This document shows positions 12,540 through 21,149 of a stretch of DNA of 38,943 bases, in pieces; the first letter of the stretch is position 1; each line of letters starts with the position of its first letter. The notes under the pieces are model-generated. The model was not told where the DNA came from. It made no database searches and saw only the letters and a program-made list of their open reading frames with translations. The DNA is from Clostridia bacterium. Lineage in GTDB: Bacteria; Bacillota; Clostridia; UMGS1883. Position numbers and translations under genes: made by a program. The DNA lies in contig JAFSGW010000074.1 of assembly GCA_017440585.1 (NCBI GenBank), positions 1 through 38,943 of the forward strand, in the 5' to 3' direction.

Positions 12540-13805
12540 ATGAAAAGGTTTCTTTTATTCACATTGGTTTTAATGCTGGTTTTTGCCTCCATCCCCACCT
12601 TTGCCGCATCGGATTATGTAACAATAATCCTTGACGGCGAGGAGCTTGTGCCAAAGGATGTATCGGGCAACATTGTCCGCCCCATTTTAGTTAAGGGCAC
12701 AACCTATCTTCCCGTCCGTGCCGTGGCAGAAGCACTGGATCTTACAATTGAATGGCACGACGAAACAAAGAGCGTTCTCATAAACAGTGCTCTTATAGCC
12801 CCCGTTAAAACAGAGGTTGTAAACGTTTACATAAACGGTGACAAAATCATTCCTATGGACGTTAACGGCAATGTGGTTAACCCCATCTTAAAGGACGGCA
12901 CAACCTACCTTCCCGTCCGTGCCGTGGCAGAAGCCTTCGGCAAAATGGTTTCCTGGGAGCAGGAAACACACACTGTGCTTCTCTCCTCCTTTGAACGTCC
13001 CGACCCCGAGGAGGGCAAAACCTACGCCTTCGTAAATAAGGCAAGCGGTAAAGCAATCAGCTTAACAGATAGGGGGTTGGAAATGGAAGCCTTTTATCAC
13101 TACAGCCATCAGGGCTTTACCCTCACAAAGGCAGATGCTGAAAATTACTGGTACATAACAGCCAATAACGATAAAAACTTCGACGTTAACGGCAACAGTA
13201 AAAACCCCGGTGCAAAAATTATCACCTACAATAAAGGCACAGCCGATAACCAGAAGTTCTGCCTTGAAAAAACAGAGGACGGCTACCTTATTTATGCCCT
13301 CTCCTCCCTTTTACCTATTGAGGACTCTGCAGGCATTGTAAAACAGAATGCAAAGCGAGAAAGCCTTGTTCAGAAGTGGGACATTGTTGAAATGACCTTC
13401 TCCCGTGAAAAAAGCAATGTTACTTACTTTGCAATTACAAACGCCGAAGGCGAATCCCTCTACAGCACAGACGGTCTTGCTTATGGTTATATCCTTGATA
13501 ATTACAATGCTCTCCGCTGGATTCTTACTCCCAACACAAACGGTGAATATATCATAACAAGCCGTGCAACGGGCAAAAGCCTTGACGTTGCAAATAACTC
13601 CAAAACAAGTGGCGACCCCATCATCGTTTACGATACCTCGGGTGATGCCAACCAGAGGTGGATTTTTGAAAAGCAGGAGGACGGCACTTACCTTATAAAG
13701 AGCGTGCACTCGGGTTTATACCTTTCAATCGGCAGCGATAACACAGTTATCCATGCCGAATTAAATGAGTCTTACAAGCAGAACTGGATAGTTTCTGTTT
13801 ATTAA
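12540..13805 (+). CDS. Secreted protein: two copper-amine-oxidase-N-like domains plus ricin-type lectin
   Basis: A 421-residue exported protein. Residues 1-23 (MKRFLLFTLVLMLVF, ending FAA) are a signal peptide. Two copper-amine-oxidase N-terminal-like (stalk) domains follow at about 27-85 and 95-155, each with the core GTTYLPVRAVAEA. From about 160 to the end is a ricin-type beta-trefoil with QRWIF/QNWIV motifs (QxW). Such domain sets occur in clostridial surface proteins and probably bind wall or host glycans; no enzyme domain is present. It has no SLH domain or sortase signal, so its anchoring is unclear. ATG at 12540 has GAGGAGGG upstream. A close paralogue follows 27 bp downstream, so the pair probably arose by tandem duplication. 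Confidence 0.85.
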   Translation: MKRFLLFTLVLMLVFASIPTFAASDYVTIILDGEELVPKDVSGNIVRPILVKGTTYLPVRAVAEALDLTIEWHDETKSVLINSALIAPVKTEVVNVYINGDKIIPMDVNGNVVNPILKDGTTYLPVRAVAEAFGKMVSWEQETHTVLLSSFERPDPEEGKTYAFVNKASGKAISLTDRGLEMEAFYHYSHQGFTLTKADAENYWYITANNDKNFDVNGNSKNPGAKIITYNKGTADNQKFCLEKTEDGYLIYALSSLLPIEDSAGIVKQNAKRESLVQKWDIVEMTFSREKSNVTYFAITNAEGESLYSTDGLAYGYILDNYNALRWILTPNTNGEYIITSRATGKSLDVANNSKTSGDPIIVYDTSGDANQRWIFEKQEDGTYLIKSVHSGLYLSIGSDNTVIHAELNESYKQNWIVSVY

Positions 13806-13832
13806 AAATTTTACATCTTGGGAGGAAACATT

Positions 13833-15125
13833 ATGAAAAAACTACTGGCAATTTTACTTACACTTGTTATGGCTCTCACAGCCATCCCCGTAATGGCAGA
13901 GGATAACGTAACAGTTATGCTGGACGGAAACGTTATCGACTGTAAAAATGCTCAAGGCGTTGAAGTACCCCCTATTTTGGTTAACGGCACAACCTACCTT
14001 CCCGTCCGTGCAATTGCAAATGCATTGAGCCTTGAGGTAACCTGGGACGATGCCACAAAGAGCGTGTTTATCAACGGTGTAAGCGTTCTTGCAAAAAAAA
14101 GTGATGTTATCAACATCTTCATCAACGGCGGTAAGTTTATTGCAAAGGACGCTAACGGCAACGTGGTTAACCCCATTCTTAAGGACGGCACAACCTACCT
14201 TCCCGTCCGTGCCATCGGCGAAGCCTTCGATAAAGAGGTAGCCTGGGACGGTGCAACAAAAACAGTTACCCTCACAACAAAAGAAGCTCCCGTTATTATT
14301 GCAACAGTTTTAAATAAGGACAAGGCATATGTAGTTATCAACAAGGAAACAGGCAAGGCGTTAACTGCCACCGACCACAATACGCTTGAATACACGTCTC
14401 CCAAGGATGGCGAGGTAAGTCAGGTGTTCCGCTTCATTCCTGCTCCCACAGACGGTTACTTCTTTGTTCAGTCCTTCCTTACAGGTCAGAACTTTGACGT
14501 TTCGGGTCACAGCGTAGAAGCAGGCGGCGAAATCATCACATGGGAGGCTACCGGTGCTGAAAATCAGATGTTCACCGTGAAAGACATTGAAGGCGGTGCA
14601 CTTATTTACTCCGCTTCCTCCTCTCTTCCCATGCAGGCAACAGATACAAATACAATCCAGTCCTCTCTTACAAGAGCAGCTATTCAGCTGTGGGAAATAA
14701 AGGAAGTAGCAGTGCCCGAAAATGTTGAGCTTCCCCAGACGGGTGCATACAGAACACTTTCCATAGGCTCTCAGGTGCTTTCTGATATGAATGGCTTAAC
14801 ACTTACCGTTTCAGAAGATTCTGCCAATCAGAAGTGGACAATTGCCGATGCAGGCAATGGTGAGGTTTTCATAACCAACCTTGCAACAGGCATGAATCTT
14901 GATGTTAACGGTCAGTCACTTAATGCAGGCGACCCCATCATCACCTGGTATGCAGGCACCGACCCTAACCAGAGATGGGTCCTTGTAGAGCAGGATAACG
15001 GCACATTCCTTATCAGAAGTGTGCACTCCTCTCTTTACCTCACAATCAGCGAAAACAATTCTCTTATCCAGACCTATCAGAATTCTTCCATGAAGCAGGG
15101 CTGGACAATTACTGCAACTAATTAA
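13833..15125 (+). CDS. Secreted paralogue: two copper-amine-oxidase-N-like domains plus ricin-type lectin
   Basis: A 430-residue protein with the same plan as the preceding gene: signal peptide (MKKLLAILLTLVMALTAIPV, ending MAE), two stalk domains each with GTTYLPVRAI, and a ricin-like C-terminal half with QRWVLVEQ and MKQGWTI. The DNA around the stalk cores is almost identical between the two genes and within each gene (about 12890-12930, 13985-14010, 14165-14220). That points to recent duplication or gene conversion. ATG at 13833 follows GGAGG with 7 nt spacing. The 27-bp gap to the upstream gene implies one transcript, which ends at the terminator 15135-15163. Confidence 0.85.
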   Translation: MKKLLAILLTLVMALTAIPVMAEDNVTVMLDGNVIDCKNAQGVEVPPILVNGTTYLPVRAIANALSLEVTWDDATKSVFINGVSVLAKKSDVINIFINGGKFIAKDANGNVVNPILKDGTTYLPVRAIGEAFDKEVAWDGATKTVTLTTKEAPVIIATVLNKDKAYVVINKETGKALTATDHNTLEYTSPKDGEVSQVFRFIPAPTDGYFFVQSFLTGQNFDVSGHSVEAGGEIITWEATGAENQMFTVKDIEGGALIYSASSSLPMQATDTNTIQSSLTRAAIQLWEIKEVAVPENVELPQTGAYRTLSIGSQVLSDMNGLTLTVSEDSANQKWTIADAGNGEVFITNLATGMNLDVNGQSLNAGDPIITWYAGTDPNQRWVLVEQDNGTFLIRSVHSSLYLTISENNSLIQTYQNSSMKQGWTITATN

Positions 15126-15134
15126 GAATAAAAG

Positions 15135-15163
15135 CAAAGAGGCTGAAAAGCCTCTTTGTTTTT
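15135..15163 (+). terminator. Terminator behind the ricin-domain gene pair
   Basis: CAAAGAGGC (15135-15143), loop TGAAAA, GCCTCTTTG (15150-15158), then TTTTT. The ribosome-binding site GGAGG of the next gene (15164-15168) begins at the very next base. Confidence 0.85.
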
Positions 15164-15172
15164 GGAGGAACT

Positions 15173-15724
15173 ATGGAATATTTCGACATTTATAACGAAA
15201 ACGGTACCCCTACGGGTAAAACAATTGAGCGTACCCTTGCCCACAAGGATGGCATACTTCACGCCGCGGTACATATCTACATATACCGAAAAAAATCGGG
15301 CAAATATGAAATCCTTCTCCAGAAGCGTGCCGACGATAAGGACAGCTTTCCCTCCTGCTACGATACCTCCTGTGCAGGGCACGTATCGGCAGGAGACAGC
15401 TTTATCTCAACCGCACTTAAGGAGCTTGGTGAAGAGCTTGGCTTAAAAGTTAACCCCCATGACCTTATCTTCGCCTTTGACCAGTTGGTTGAAAAGAAGA
15501 ACATTTTTCACGGCAAGCCCTTTATTGACCGTGAATTCAATAAGGTCTATATCCTTAACTATGATGCCCCCGAAGCCTCCTTCACCTTTCAGAGGGAGGA
15601 AATTTCCGCACTTAAGTGGATGGACTCGGAAAGTCTCTTAAAGGAGCTCGAATGTAAAAACCCCGAATACTGCATTATGCCCGAAACATATAAAAAAGCA
15701 TTGGCAAAGATAAAAAGTGAGTAG
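15173..15724 (+). CDS. Nudix hydrolase, YfcD/isopentenyl-diphosphate-isomerase-like
   Basis: A 183-residue Nudix protein resembling the YfcD group and type I isopentenyl-diphosphate isomerase (EYFDIYNENGTPTGKTIER at the start, HAAVHIYIYRK, then SCAGHVSAGDS). The Nudix box reads G-HVSAG-D-seven residues-KELGEELGL, so the first Glu is replaced by Asp and the Arg by Lys, both conservative. The substrate is unknown. ATG at 15173 follows GGAGG with 4 nt spacing. No promoter is visible between the preceding terminator and this ribosome-binding site, so expression probably relies on terminator read-through or on a promoter inside the upstream coding sequence. Its last codons (KSE-stop) lie in a palindrome shared with the convergent rubredoxin gene. 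Confidence 0.85.
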   Translation: MEYFDIYNENGTPTGKTIERTLAHKDGILHAAVHIYIYRKKSGKYEILLQKRADDKDSFPSCYDTSCAGHVSAGDSFISTALKELGEELGLKVNPHDLIFAFDQLVEKKNIFHGKPFIDREFNKVYILNYDAPEASFTFQREEISALKWMDSESLLKELECKNPEYCIMPETYKKALAKIKSE

Positions 15725-15743
15725 CTTGTGCTACTCACTTTTT
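15712..15743. terminator. Bidirectional terminator containing both stop codons
   Basis: Perfect 14-bp arms AAAAAGTGAGTAGC (15712-15725) and GCTACTCACTTTTT (15730-15743) with loop TTGT. The Nudix stop (15722-15724) is in one arm and the rubredoxin stop (15731-15733) in the other, and both proteins end in K-S-E. Confidence 0.85.
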
Positions 15744-15865
15744 TCAAACTTTTCCTTACCCACATTGCACAAGGGGCACTTAAAGCTGTCAGGCAGGTTT
15801 TCAAACTTAATCTCCTGCTTATCCTCGTCATAAACCCAACCGCAAACTGTACAGATATATTTCAT
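15731..15865 (-). CDS. Short rubredoxin-domain protein
   Basis: A 44-residue protein with both rubredoxin knuckles intact: YICTVCGWVYD (C5, C8) and FKCPLCNVGKEKF (C30, C33). It lacks the [11 protein letters not shown] loop found between them in standard rubredoxins, so the middle is about ten residues shorter, as in rubredoxin-like domains of rubrerythrins. It should bind one iron with four Cys. ATG at 15865 follows GGAGG (GGAGGCGATTAA). No clear promoter is visible in the 39 bp upstream, so it may be read from the DUF815 gene through the terminator at 15905-15935. It is convergent with the Nudix gene and shares a palindromic end with it. Confidence 0.85.
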   Translation of the reverse strand: MKYICTVCGWVYDEDKQEIKFENLPDSFKCPLCNVGKEKFEKSE

Positions 15866-15904
15866 TTAATCGCCTCCATAGAAATATCTTACCCAATTAA
15901 AAGC

Positions 15905-15935
15905 AAAAAATCCGGGCATTTTGCCCGGATTTTTT
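15905..15935. terminator. Terminator behind the DUF815 ATPase gene
   Basis: AAAAAATCCGGGCA (15905-15918) pairs perfectly with TGCCCGGATTTTTT (15922-15935) over a 3-nt loop. The T run overlaps the TAA stop of the minus-strand gene (15934-15936). Confidence 0.88.
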
Positions 15936-17076
15936 AATCCATTCTTCTTATAAGCTCTTCTACATATTGCTTTGCAACTCTGCAGCTTCTGCCACCCTTG
16001 CTTATTGCATAAGCCTCGGCTTCCTTAATTTCGCTATCACCTATTTCAATACCATAATCTGCCGCGATTTCAGTAAGCACCTTTATGTATCCCAGTCTGT
16101 CAGGCTTTTCATAAACCACGCTTAAGCCAAAACGCTGTGTAAGAGCACCAATCTCCTCCATGGTATCCCTTCTGTGTAAATCGCCACCCTCACGGTCTGC
16201 AGCCGTTTCCTTAACAAGGTGTCTGCGGTTGCTGGTAACACAAATGCATGTGTTTTTCGCCCTTGCGGCAACGCTTCCCTCTAAAACTGCCTTCATATTG
16301 CCGAAAGCATCATCTTTGGGGTCAAAGGTTAAATCGTCAAGGAAAAGTATAAACTTCAAGGGGTTACTGCTCACCTTGCCCATAACATAGGGTATTTCGC
16401 TTATCTGGCTCTTTTTAATTTCAATAAGCCTCACGCCCTGATTGGCGTAAAAATTAGCCAGTGCCTTTACTGTGGCACTTTTACCCGTACCGCTGTCGCC
16501 GTAAAGAAGCATGTTTGCAGCAACCTTGCCCTTTATAAGAGCCTTTATGTTGTTTTCAATCTGCACCCTCTGTCTTTCGTAGCCCTTTAAGGAGTCCACG
16601 GTGGTATCATCCTTGAAAATGGCAGGAACTATTTCCTTACCCTCTAAGGTGAACATAATGTTTTCCGCAAAAATGCCGTAGCCCGTATTCTGTATGTTAT
16701 CAAGCCTCTTTGAAAACTCCTTTTCAAAATCAAGCTTTTCAACCTTCCATAAGCCATAGGCAGAAAAAGCCTCGCTTTCAATCTCTGCCGCCTTTTGTAT
16801 AATTTCAAGCTCCTTGTTTGCTCTGTCAAGAATAACACGGCTCACGCTCTCTCCGCAGGCCTTTTTCACACTCAGAACATTCTCCGACAAAAGCACCTCC
16901 TCAAGAAATGCTCTTGAAAGGTTATCTCCCCTCATGTAAAGCATTTGTGTAAACCGTCCCAGCTTTTCCTCGTCGGGCATTTCACAAAGCTCCACAAAAG
17001 CCTTTATCATATCATTTTTTAAAATACATCTGAAAACTGCAAGTGATTTCAATCCCTTTGCTGTATCCTTTGTCAT
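15934..17076 (-). CDS. DUF815 family AAA-type ATPase
   Basis: A 380-residue protein with an N-terminal helical region (about 1-150) and a P-loop ATPase domain of the DUF815 family. Walker A is YGDSGTGKSA, Walker B is FILFLDDLTF and the sensor region is VTSNRRHLVKE. The family is widespread in bacteria but its role is not established; its closest relatives are AAA+ proteins of the DnaA/ClpX kind. No signal peptide, so cytoplasmic. ATG at 17076 has GAGGTG 6 nt upstream, while a GTG at 17085 overlaps it. It has its own promoter at 17098-17126 and ends at 15905-15935. Confidence 0.88.
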   Translation of the reverse strand: MTKDTAKGLKSLAVFRCILKNDMIKAFVELCEMPDEEKLGRFTQMLYMRGDNLSRAFLEEVLLSENVLSVKKACGESVSRVILDRANKELEIIQKAAEIESEAFSAYGLWKVEKLDFEKEFSKRLDNIQNTGYGIFAENIMFTLEGKEIVPAIFKDDTTVDSLKGYERQRVQIENNIKALIKGKVAANMLLYGDSGTGKSATVKALANFYANQGVRLIEIKKSQISEIPYVMGKVSSNPLKFILFLDDLTFDPKDDAFGNMKAVLEGSVAARAKNTCICVTSNRRHLVKETAADREGGDLHRRDTMEEIGALTQRFGLSVVYEKPDRLGYIKVLTEIAADYGIEIGDSEIKEAEAYAISKGGRSCRVAKQYVEELIRRMD

Positions 17077-17097
17077 AATTATCACCTCGTGAACTGT

Positions 17098-17126
17098 ATT
17101 TTACCACATATTACGGCTTCTTTCAA
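17098..17126 (-). promoter_or_regulatory. Sigma-A promoter of the DUF815 gene
   Basis: Minus strand TTGAAA (17126-17121), 17 bp, TAAAAT (17103-17098). It is placed between the SLH gene terminator and the DUF815 start codon. Confidence 0.7.
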
Positions 17127-17131
17127 GCATA

Positions 17132-17162
17132 AAAAGAAAGCCGCCACTTATATGGCGGCTTT
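17132..17162 (-). terminator. Terminator of the SLH protein gene
   Basis: AAAGCCGCCA (minus strand, 17162-17153) pairs with TGGCGGCTTT (17146-17137), followed by CTTTTT. It lies 17 bp after the SLH stop codon. Confidence 0.85.
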
Positions 17163-17179
17163 CCGGATTATTTAAATTA

Positions 17180-20119
17180 TTATTCGTGGATGATATAAAT
17201 CATTCTCAAGGAAGCACTTGCTGTGAAGATGATAACTCTTGTCGCATCCTCACCGTACTCGCTGTAGGGAAGGATTTCGCTCATGTCAACATCTGTCTGA
17301 ACATCACTGTTTCTGCCTCCGCGGTCGAAGCTGAACACCTTTACGGAAGAGCCGATAGACTTGGACACAACAGTGTTTTCGTCGTCTTCCTTATCAAAAG
17401 CATCCATATCGTCAATACCGTCTTCTACAAGAACGGAGGAAACTGTGATAGACTCTTCATCTACAGCATCATCGTCTTCACCGTCATTGAGGTAAATGTC
17501 GGTTACAGTACCGAACTGGAGACGGAATGAAGCATTGGGATAGTTATCTCTGGGCTTCACGCTTGTGGAGTGAACTTCGATAATACGGTTAGCACCGTCC
17601 TCGCCGTCCTTCACAAAGAGTTCTTCGTTGCTGCTTACAGGCTGAAGCTGAGAAGGATCGCTTGCGTCAAACCAGATCTGGTAGTCAACAAGCTCGTTCC
17701 TGCTGTCAACAATGTATCTGATGATATCGCCCTTACCTATATTTGCAATAGAGGAGGGACCATCTTCTTCAGAAACTGTAACGCTGGAAAGAGAGTAGCT
17801 TGTACCGTTCTTGTAACCCTTAATAACTGTACCGTTCTTTGTATCGCTCTTGGATGCAACAATCATCCAGGGAGAAGAGCTTGTATAAATTCTGGAGTCG
17901 TTCTGATGGTAAAGAAGAACAAGTGCAGCTGTGTTGCTGGAAGTAAGACCGAACGCTTCTACATGGTACTTTCTGCCGTTGGAGAATGCCTTGGAGTAGG
18001 AGAAAGTAAGGTAATCATCGGAAAGATGTCTGTTATCGGGAAGATACATAATCTTTGTGGAAGAGGAAACCTTAAAGTCTGTGAAGGTCTTACCGGAGGA
18101 CTTGTATGCTCTGCCCTCGTAATCGCCGTCAACCATATCGCCTGCTTCATATGCAGAATAGTAAGCATCGCCGTCTTCATCTTCCATAACCATGGAAATA
18201 TCGTCGTTTTCTGTGCTGTTTACAGTGTAAATTGTGCTTACAAGACCATCAGAGTTTGTCTGATAAATAATGGGCTGATGGTAAGTGTAATCAACATCCA
18301 TATATGCTTTGTAGTTGGAATTTGCCATATCAGCAGACCTTTCAAGTGCCTTAAGAATATCATCATCAAGTGCCTTGTACTTTGTTTCGTCGATAGTAAT
18401 CTTGCTTGCAGCACCTATCTGGATGAACTTACCGTCTGTTGTAAAGAACTTGAACTCAAGGTCATATTCGCTGTCGTCGCTGTCCTGACGGAGAGCGTAA
18501 AGGTAAGCATACTTTTCGGAGGACATATTGTTCTTAGCTTCTGCTGCAGCAACAATCTTGCCTGCCGCATCAAGGTAAACCTGAGCATTTTCACCAACCT
18601 CAAGCTTGGGAGCATCCTCGCCACCCTGCTCAATGTAATCCATAAGAGAGTCGGCAATGTAGTATTCCTCATCACCGATTACGATTGCTGTTGCATCGCT
18701 CTGGTCACGTTCTGTAATGTTACCGGAAACAGTTTCGCGTGTTACAACAACCTCGTAATATCTCTTACCTTCAGCATCCTCGGGGGAAGCCTTAATGTTA
18801 AGAACGTCCCACTTTGCAATATCGCTGAACTTTATAGCCTTACCGTTTCTCTTAAGAGAGAAGATAATGGATGTGGATTCAGCGGGGAATACGATTGTGT
18901 CATCACCCTCGTACTCAGCATCATACATAAGAGTAATCTTCTGGCTGGAGGAGTTCTTGGATTCAACAACAAACACTTCATAGGAGTTGATTCTGATAAC
19001 ATCGTACCTCTTGTCACCGTTGTTGTCAACAAGTACAACATTACCGTTTACAAGCTCATCGTTAAGATCTGTAATATCAAAATCATAGAGCTTGTTGTTG
19101 AAAATTGTGATGTATTCATCATCAATCTTCGCTTCTCTGCTGTTGCCGTTTCTCTTTGTGAGGTATTCAAGCACGCCGTCCTCATAGTCGCCGACAAGGT
19201 CAGCTTCAATTTCAAGAACGTTTGTCTTGGATGTGTACTCCATGGAAACAACAACGGGATAATCGTTCTCTTCTGTTTCTTCCTTAACAATTGCTCTTAC
19301 CTCACAGCCGAGGAAGTTGTTGGGGTCTGCAGAGAAACCGATTTCATAAACTTCGTCATCAATCTGGATACAGTTCTTGGGAACGGAGCTGTCAGCATAT
19401 TCAAGCTCTGTAAGGAAAGTACCTGTTACAATACCCTTAACCTCTTCGTAGCCGAGTGCTTCGTCAACCTCACCGGGTTCCCAGCCTTCAATACCTGTAT
19501 CGTCATTTCTTTCAGCATCAAGAGCGTTAGCAACCAATATTGCTACAGTACCTCTTGTGCAGGGTCTTGTCTTGTTTGTGATGGAAGTGCCGCTTGTAAC
19601 GCGAAGGCTCATAGCCTTTGCAACATAACCGGAAGACCAGTCGCCTGCGATAGTGGGCATTTTGCCTTCCTTTTCGTAGCCGAGTGCACAAACCAGCATC
19701 TTGATAGCCTGCTCATAAGTGACAGGGTCAGCTGCACGGAAGGTCTTGTCCTCAAAGCCGTTTATAATGCCAAGCTCTACAGCCTTTGCAACGTAGGGGC
19801 GTGCCCATGCGTAGTTTTCGTCTGTATCAAGGTCTTCAAAGCCTGTGAGTGCATCGGGGTTAATATAATCCTGCTGTGCCTGGAACTTAACCATAACAAC
19901 GCAGAATTCTGCTCTGGAAATGGAATTGCCGGGACGGAATGTACCATCCTCGTAACCGTTTATAATACCTCTGGAAACAAGCTTGTTAACCGCCTTGCCC
20001 TCTGCTGTTGTTGCATCAACGTCGGAAAGCACGGGAAGCTCTGCTGCCATGGGCATCACAGCTACTGACAACATCATTGCCACTGCCAATATAAAAGACA
20101 ATAATCTGTTTGTCTTCAT
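17180..20119 (-). CDS. Large S-layer-homology (SLH) domain surface protein
   Basis: A 979-residue exported protein. A signal peptide (1-25, ending PMAAE) is followed by three SLH domains at about 31-79, 94-148 and 158-200, with GIINGYEDGTFRP and ITRAEF-like signatures. SLH domains bind pyruvylated secondary wall polymer, so the protein is probably displayed on the cell surface. The remaining 780 residues are acidic, beta-rich and repetitive (many EDGD and DDD stretches); I see no enzyme motif. It could be an S-layer component or an adhesin. ATG at 20119 follows AGGAGG. Single-gene transcript from 20184-20212 to 17132-17162. A CsaB domain encoded at 27014-29218 would make the ligand of its SLH domains. 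Confidence 0.9.
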   Translation of the reverse strand: MKTNRLLSFILAVAMMLSVAVMPMAAELPVLSDVDATTAEGKAVNKLVSRGIINGYEDGTFRPGNSISRAEFCVVMVKFQAQQDYINPDALTGFEDLDTDENYAWARPYVAKAVELGIINGFEDKTFRAADPVTYEQAIKMLVCALGYEKEGKMPTIAGDWSSGYVAKAMSLRVTSGTSITNKTRPCTRGTVAILVANALDAERNDDTGIEGWEPGEVDEALGYEEVKGIVTGTFLTELEYADSSVPKNCIQIDDEVYEIGFSADPNNFLGCEVRAIVKEETEENDYPVVVSMEYTSKTNVLEIEADLVGDYEDGVLEYLTKRNGNSREAKIDDEYITIFNNKLYDFDITDLNDELVNGNVVLVDNNGDKRYDVIRINSYEVFVVESKNSSSQKITLMYDAEYEGDDTIVFPAESTSIIFSLKRNGKAIKFSDIAKWDVLNIKASPEDAEGKRYYEVVVTRETVSGNITERDQSDATAIVIGDEEYYIADSLMDYIEQGGEDAPKLEVGENAQVYLDAAGKIVAAAEAKNNMSSEKYAYLYALRQDSDDSEYDLEFKFFTTDGKFIQIGAASKITIDETKYKALDDDILKALERSADMANSNYKAYMDVDYTYHQPIIYQTNSDGLVSTIYTVNSTENDDISMVMEDEDGDAYYSAYEAGDMVDGDYEGRAYKSSGKTFTDFKVSSSTKIMYLPDNRHLSDDYLTFSYSKAFSNGRKYHVEAFGLTSSNTAALVLLYHQNDSRIYTSSSPWMIVASKSDTKNGTVIKGYKNGTSYSLSSVTVSEEDGPSSIANIGKGDIIRYIVDSRNELVDYQIWFDASDPSQLQPVSSNEELFVKDGEDGANRIIEVHSTSVKPRDNYPNASFRLQFGTVTDIYLNDGEDDDAVDEESITVSSVLVEDGIDDMDAFDKEDDENTVVSKSIGSSVKVFSFDRGGRNSDVQTDVDMSEILPYSEYGEDATRVIIFTASASLRMIYIIHE

Positions 20120-20183
20120 ATTTTCATCCTCCTAAAATGTTTATTTTCCCCGGGGCGAAAAAACCCCAGAAAACCATATTGCA

Positions 20184-20212
20184 ATTTTAACATAACAAAC
20201 CCAAGCCGTCAA
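20184..20212 (-). promoter_or_regulatory. Sigma-A promoter of the SLH protein gene
   Basis: Minus strand TTGACG (20212-20207), 17 bp, TAAAAT (20189-20184). The leader of about 60 nt contains a small hairpin (CTGGGG with CCCCGG, 20151-20170) before the AGGAGG site. Confidence 0.72.
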
Positions 20213-20256
20213 GTTTTGTTGCAATATCACAACATAAATTTCATCAAATTGTAACA

Positions 20257-21087
20257 TTACTTCCCATCAGGTATGTTTTTTGCCTTTTTCTTGCGGTTTT
20301 CAATGTAAAAAAGTACCGCAATTCCGCCTATAACGCTCACAAATGCCACAAGCTGGCTCACTCTCACAACATCCTTTATGAGCCATAAGCTGTCGGTTCG
20401 TAAGCCTTCAATCATAAACCTGCCCGCCCCGTACCATATAAGGTAGTAGGCAAAGGCATAGCCGTCCGTTTTAAGTAATCTGTATATTATAAAATATGAA
20501 ATAATAAAGCCCGTTAAATTCCATAGTGATTCGTACAAAAAAGTAGGATGGCAGGGTCCGAAGGGCGAATAGGGCTTAACGCCTGCCCCCTCAACAACCA
20601 TGCCCCAGGGAAGGCTTGTCAGAGAGCCGAAGGCCTCCGCGTTCACAAAATTGCCCCATCTTCCTATAGACTGTGCAATAAAAAGCCCCCGTGTTGCAAC
20701 GTCTGCAAACCATAAGAAGGGGATCTTCTTAACCCTTGTATAAACTATTGCCACAATACACCCTGCAATCACACCACCGTATATTGCAAGTCCGCCCTTC
20801 CATATGGCGAAAATATCACCTATGTTTCGGGCATAGTAGCTCCAGTCAAAAATAACGTAATAAAGCCTTGCACCCAGTATCCCCAAAGGTATGCCGAACA
20901 GCACAAAATCTGCCAGATCATCTCCTGTATATCCCCGCTTTTTAAATTCAAAGGATGCAAGAGCTATTGCAACAAGCATTCCCAGTGCAATAATAATCGC
21001 ATACCAGTAAATTTTAAACCCAAAAATGCTCACCGTTTCATTAAGGTGAAAATCAAGTCCAAGATAAGGAAAAGTAATATGATTCAT
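20257..21087 (-). CDS. lgt: Prolipoprotein diacylglyceryl transferase
   Basis: A 276-residue membrane enzyme that transfers diacylglycerol from phosphatidylglycerol to the lipobox Cys of prelipoproteins. It has about seven hydrophobic segments and the family signature GRWGNFVNAEAFGS. KGGLAIYGGVIAG and the C-terminal GRFMIEGLRTDSLW are also typical. ATG at 21087 follows GGAGGG. It lies downstream of a lipoprotein gene on the same strand, with a weak terminator in the gap. The lipoproteins at 21150-21524 and 37733-37942 are likely substrates. Confidence 0.96.
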   Translation of the reverse strand: MNHITFPYLGLDFHLNETVSIFGFKIYWYAIIIALGMLVAIALASFEFKKRGYTGDDLADFVLFGIPLGILGARLYYVIFDWSYYARNIGDIFAIWKGGLAIYGGVIAGCIVAIVYTRVKKIPFLWFADVATRGLFIAQSIGRWGNFVNAEAFGSLTSLPWGMVVEGAGVKPYSPFGPCHPTFLYESLWNLTGFIISYFIIYRLLKTDGYAFAYYLIWYGAGRFMIEGLRTDSLWLIKDVVRVSQLVAFVSVIGGIAVLFYIENRKKKAKNIPDGK

Positions 21088-21121
21088 CTTATCCCTCCAA
21101 AAAAATTCCGCTTAAATATGT

Positions 21122-21145
21122 AAACGGGGGCACTCTGCCCCGTTT
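21122..21145 (-). terminator. Weak terminator between lipoprotein gene and lgt
   Basis: Minus strand AAACGGGG (21145-21138) pairs with CCCCGTTT (21129-21122), followed only by ACATATTT. The poor T run fits partial read-through into lgt, for which no separate promoter is seen. Confidence 0.6.
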
Positions 21146-21149
21146 TAAT

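Noticed and set aside
17570..20068. 832-codon open frame on the plus strand
   Set aside because: It lies wholly antisense to the SLH protein gene, which has a signal peptide, three SLH domains, a promoter and a terminator. The antisense product is Cys/Asn/Val-rich with no domain pattern, as expected from codon bias of the other strand.
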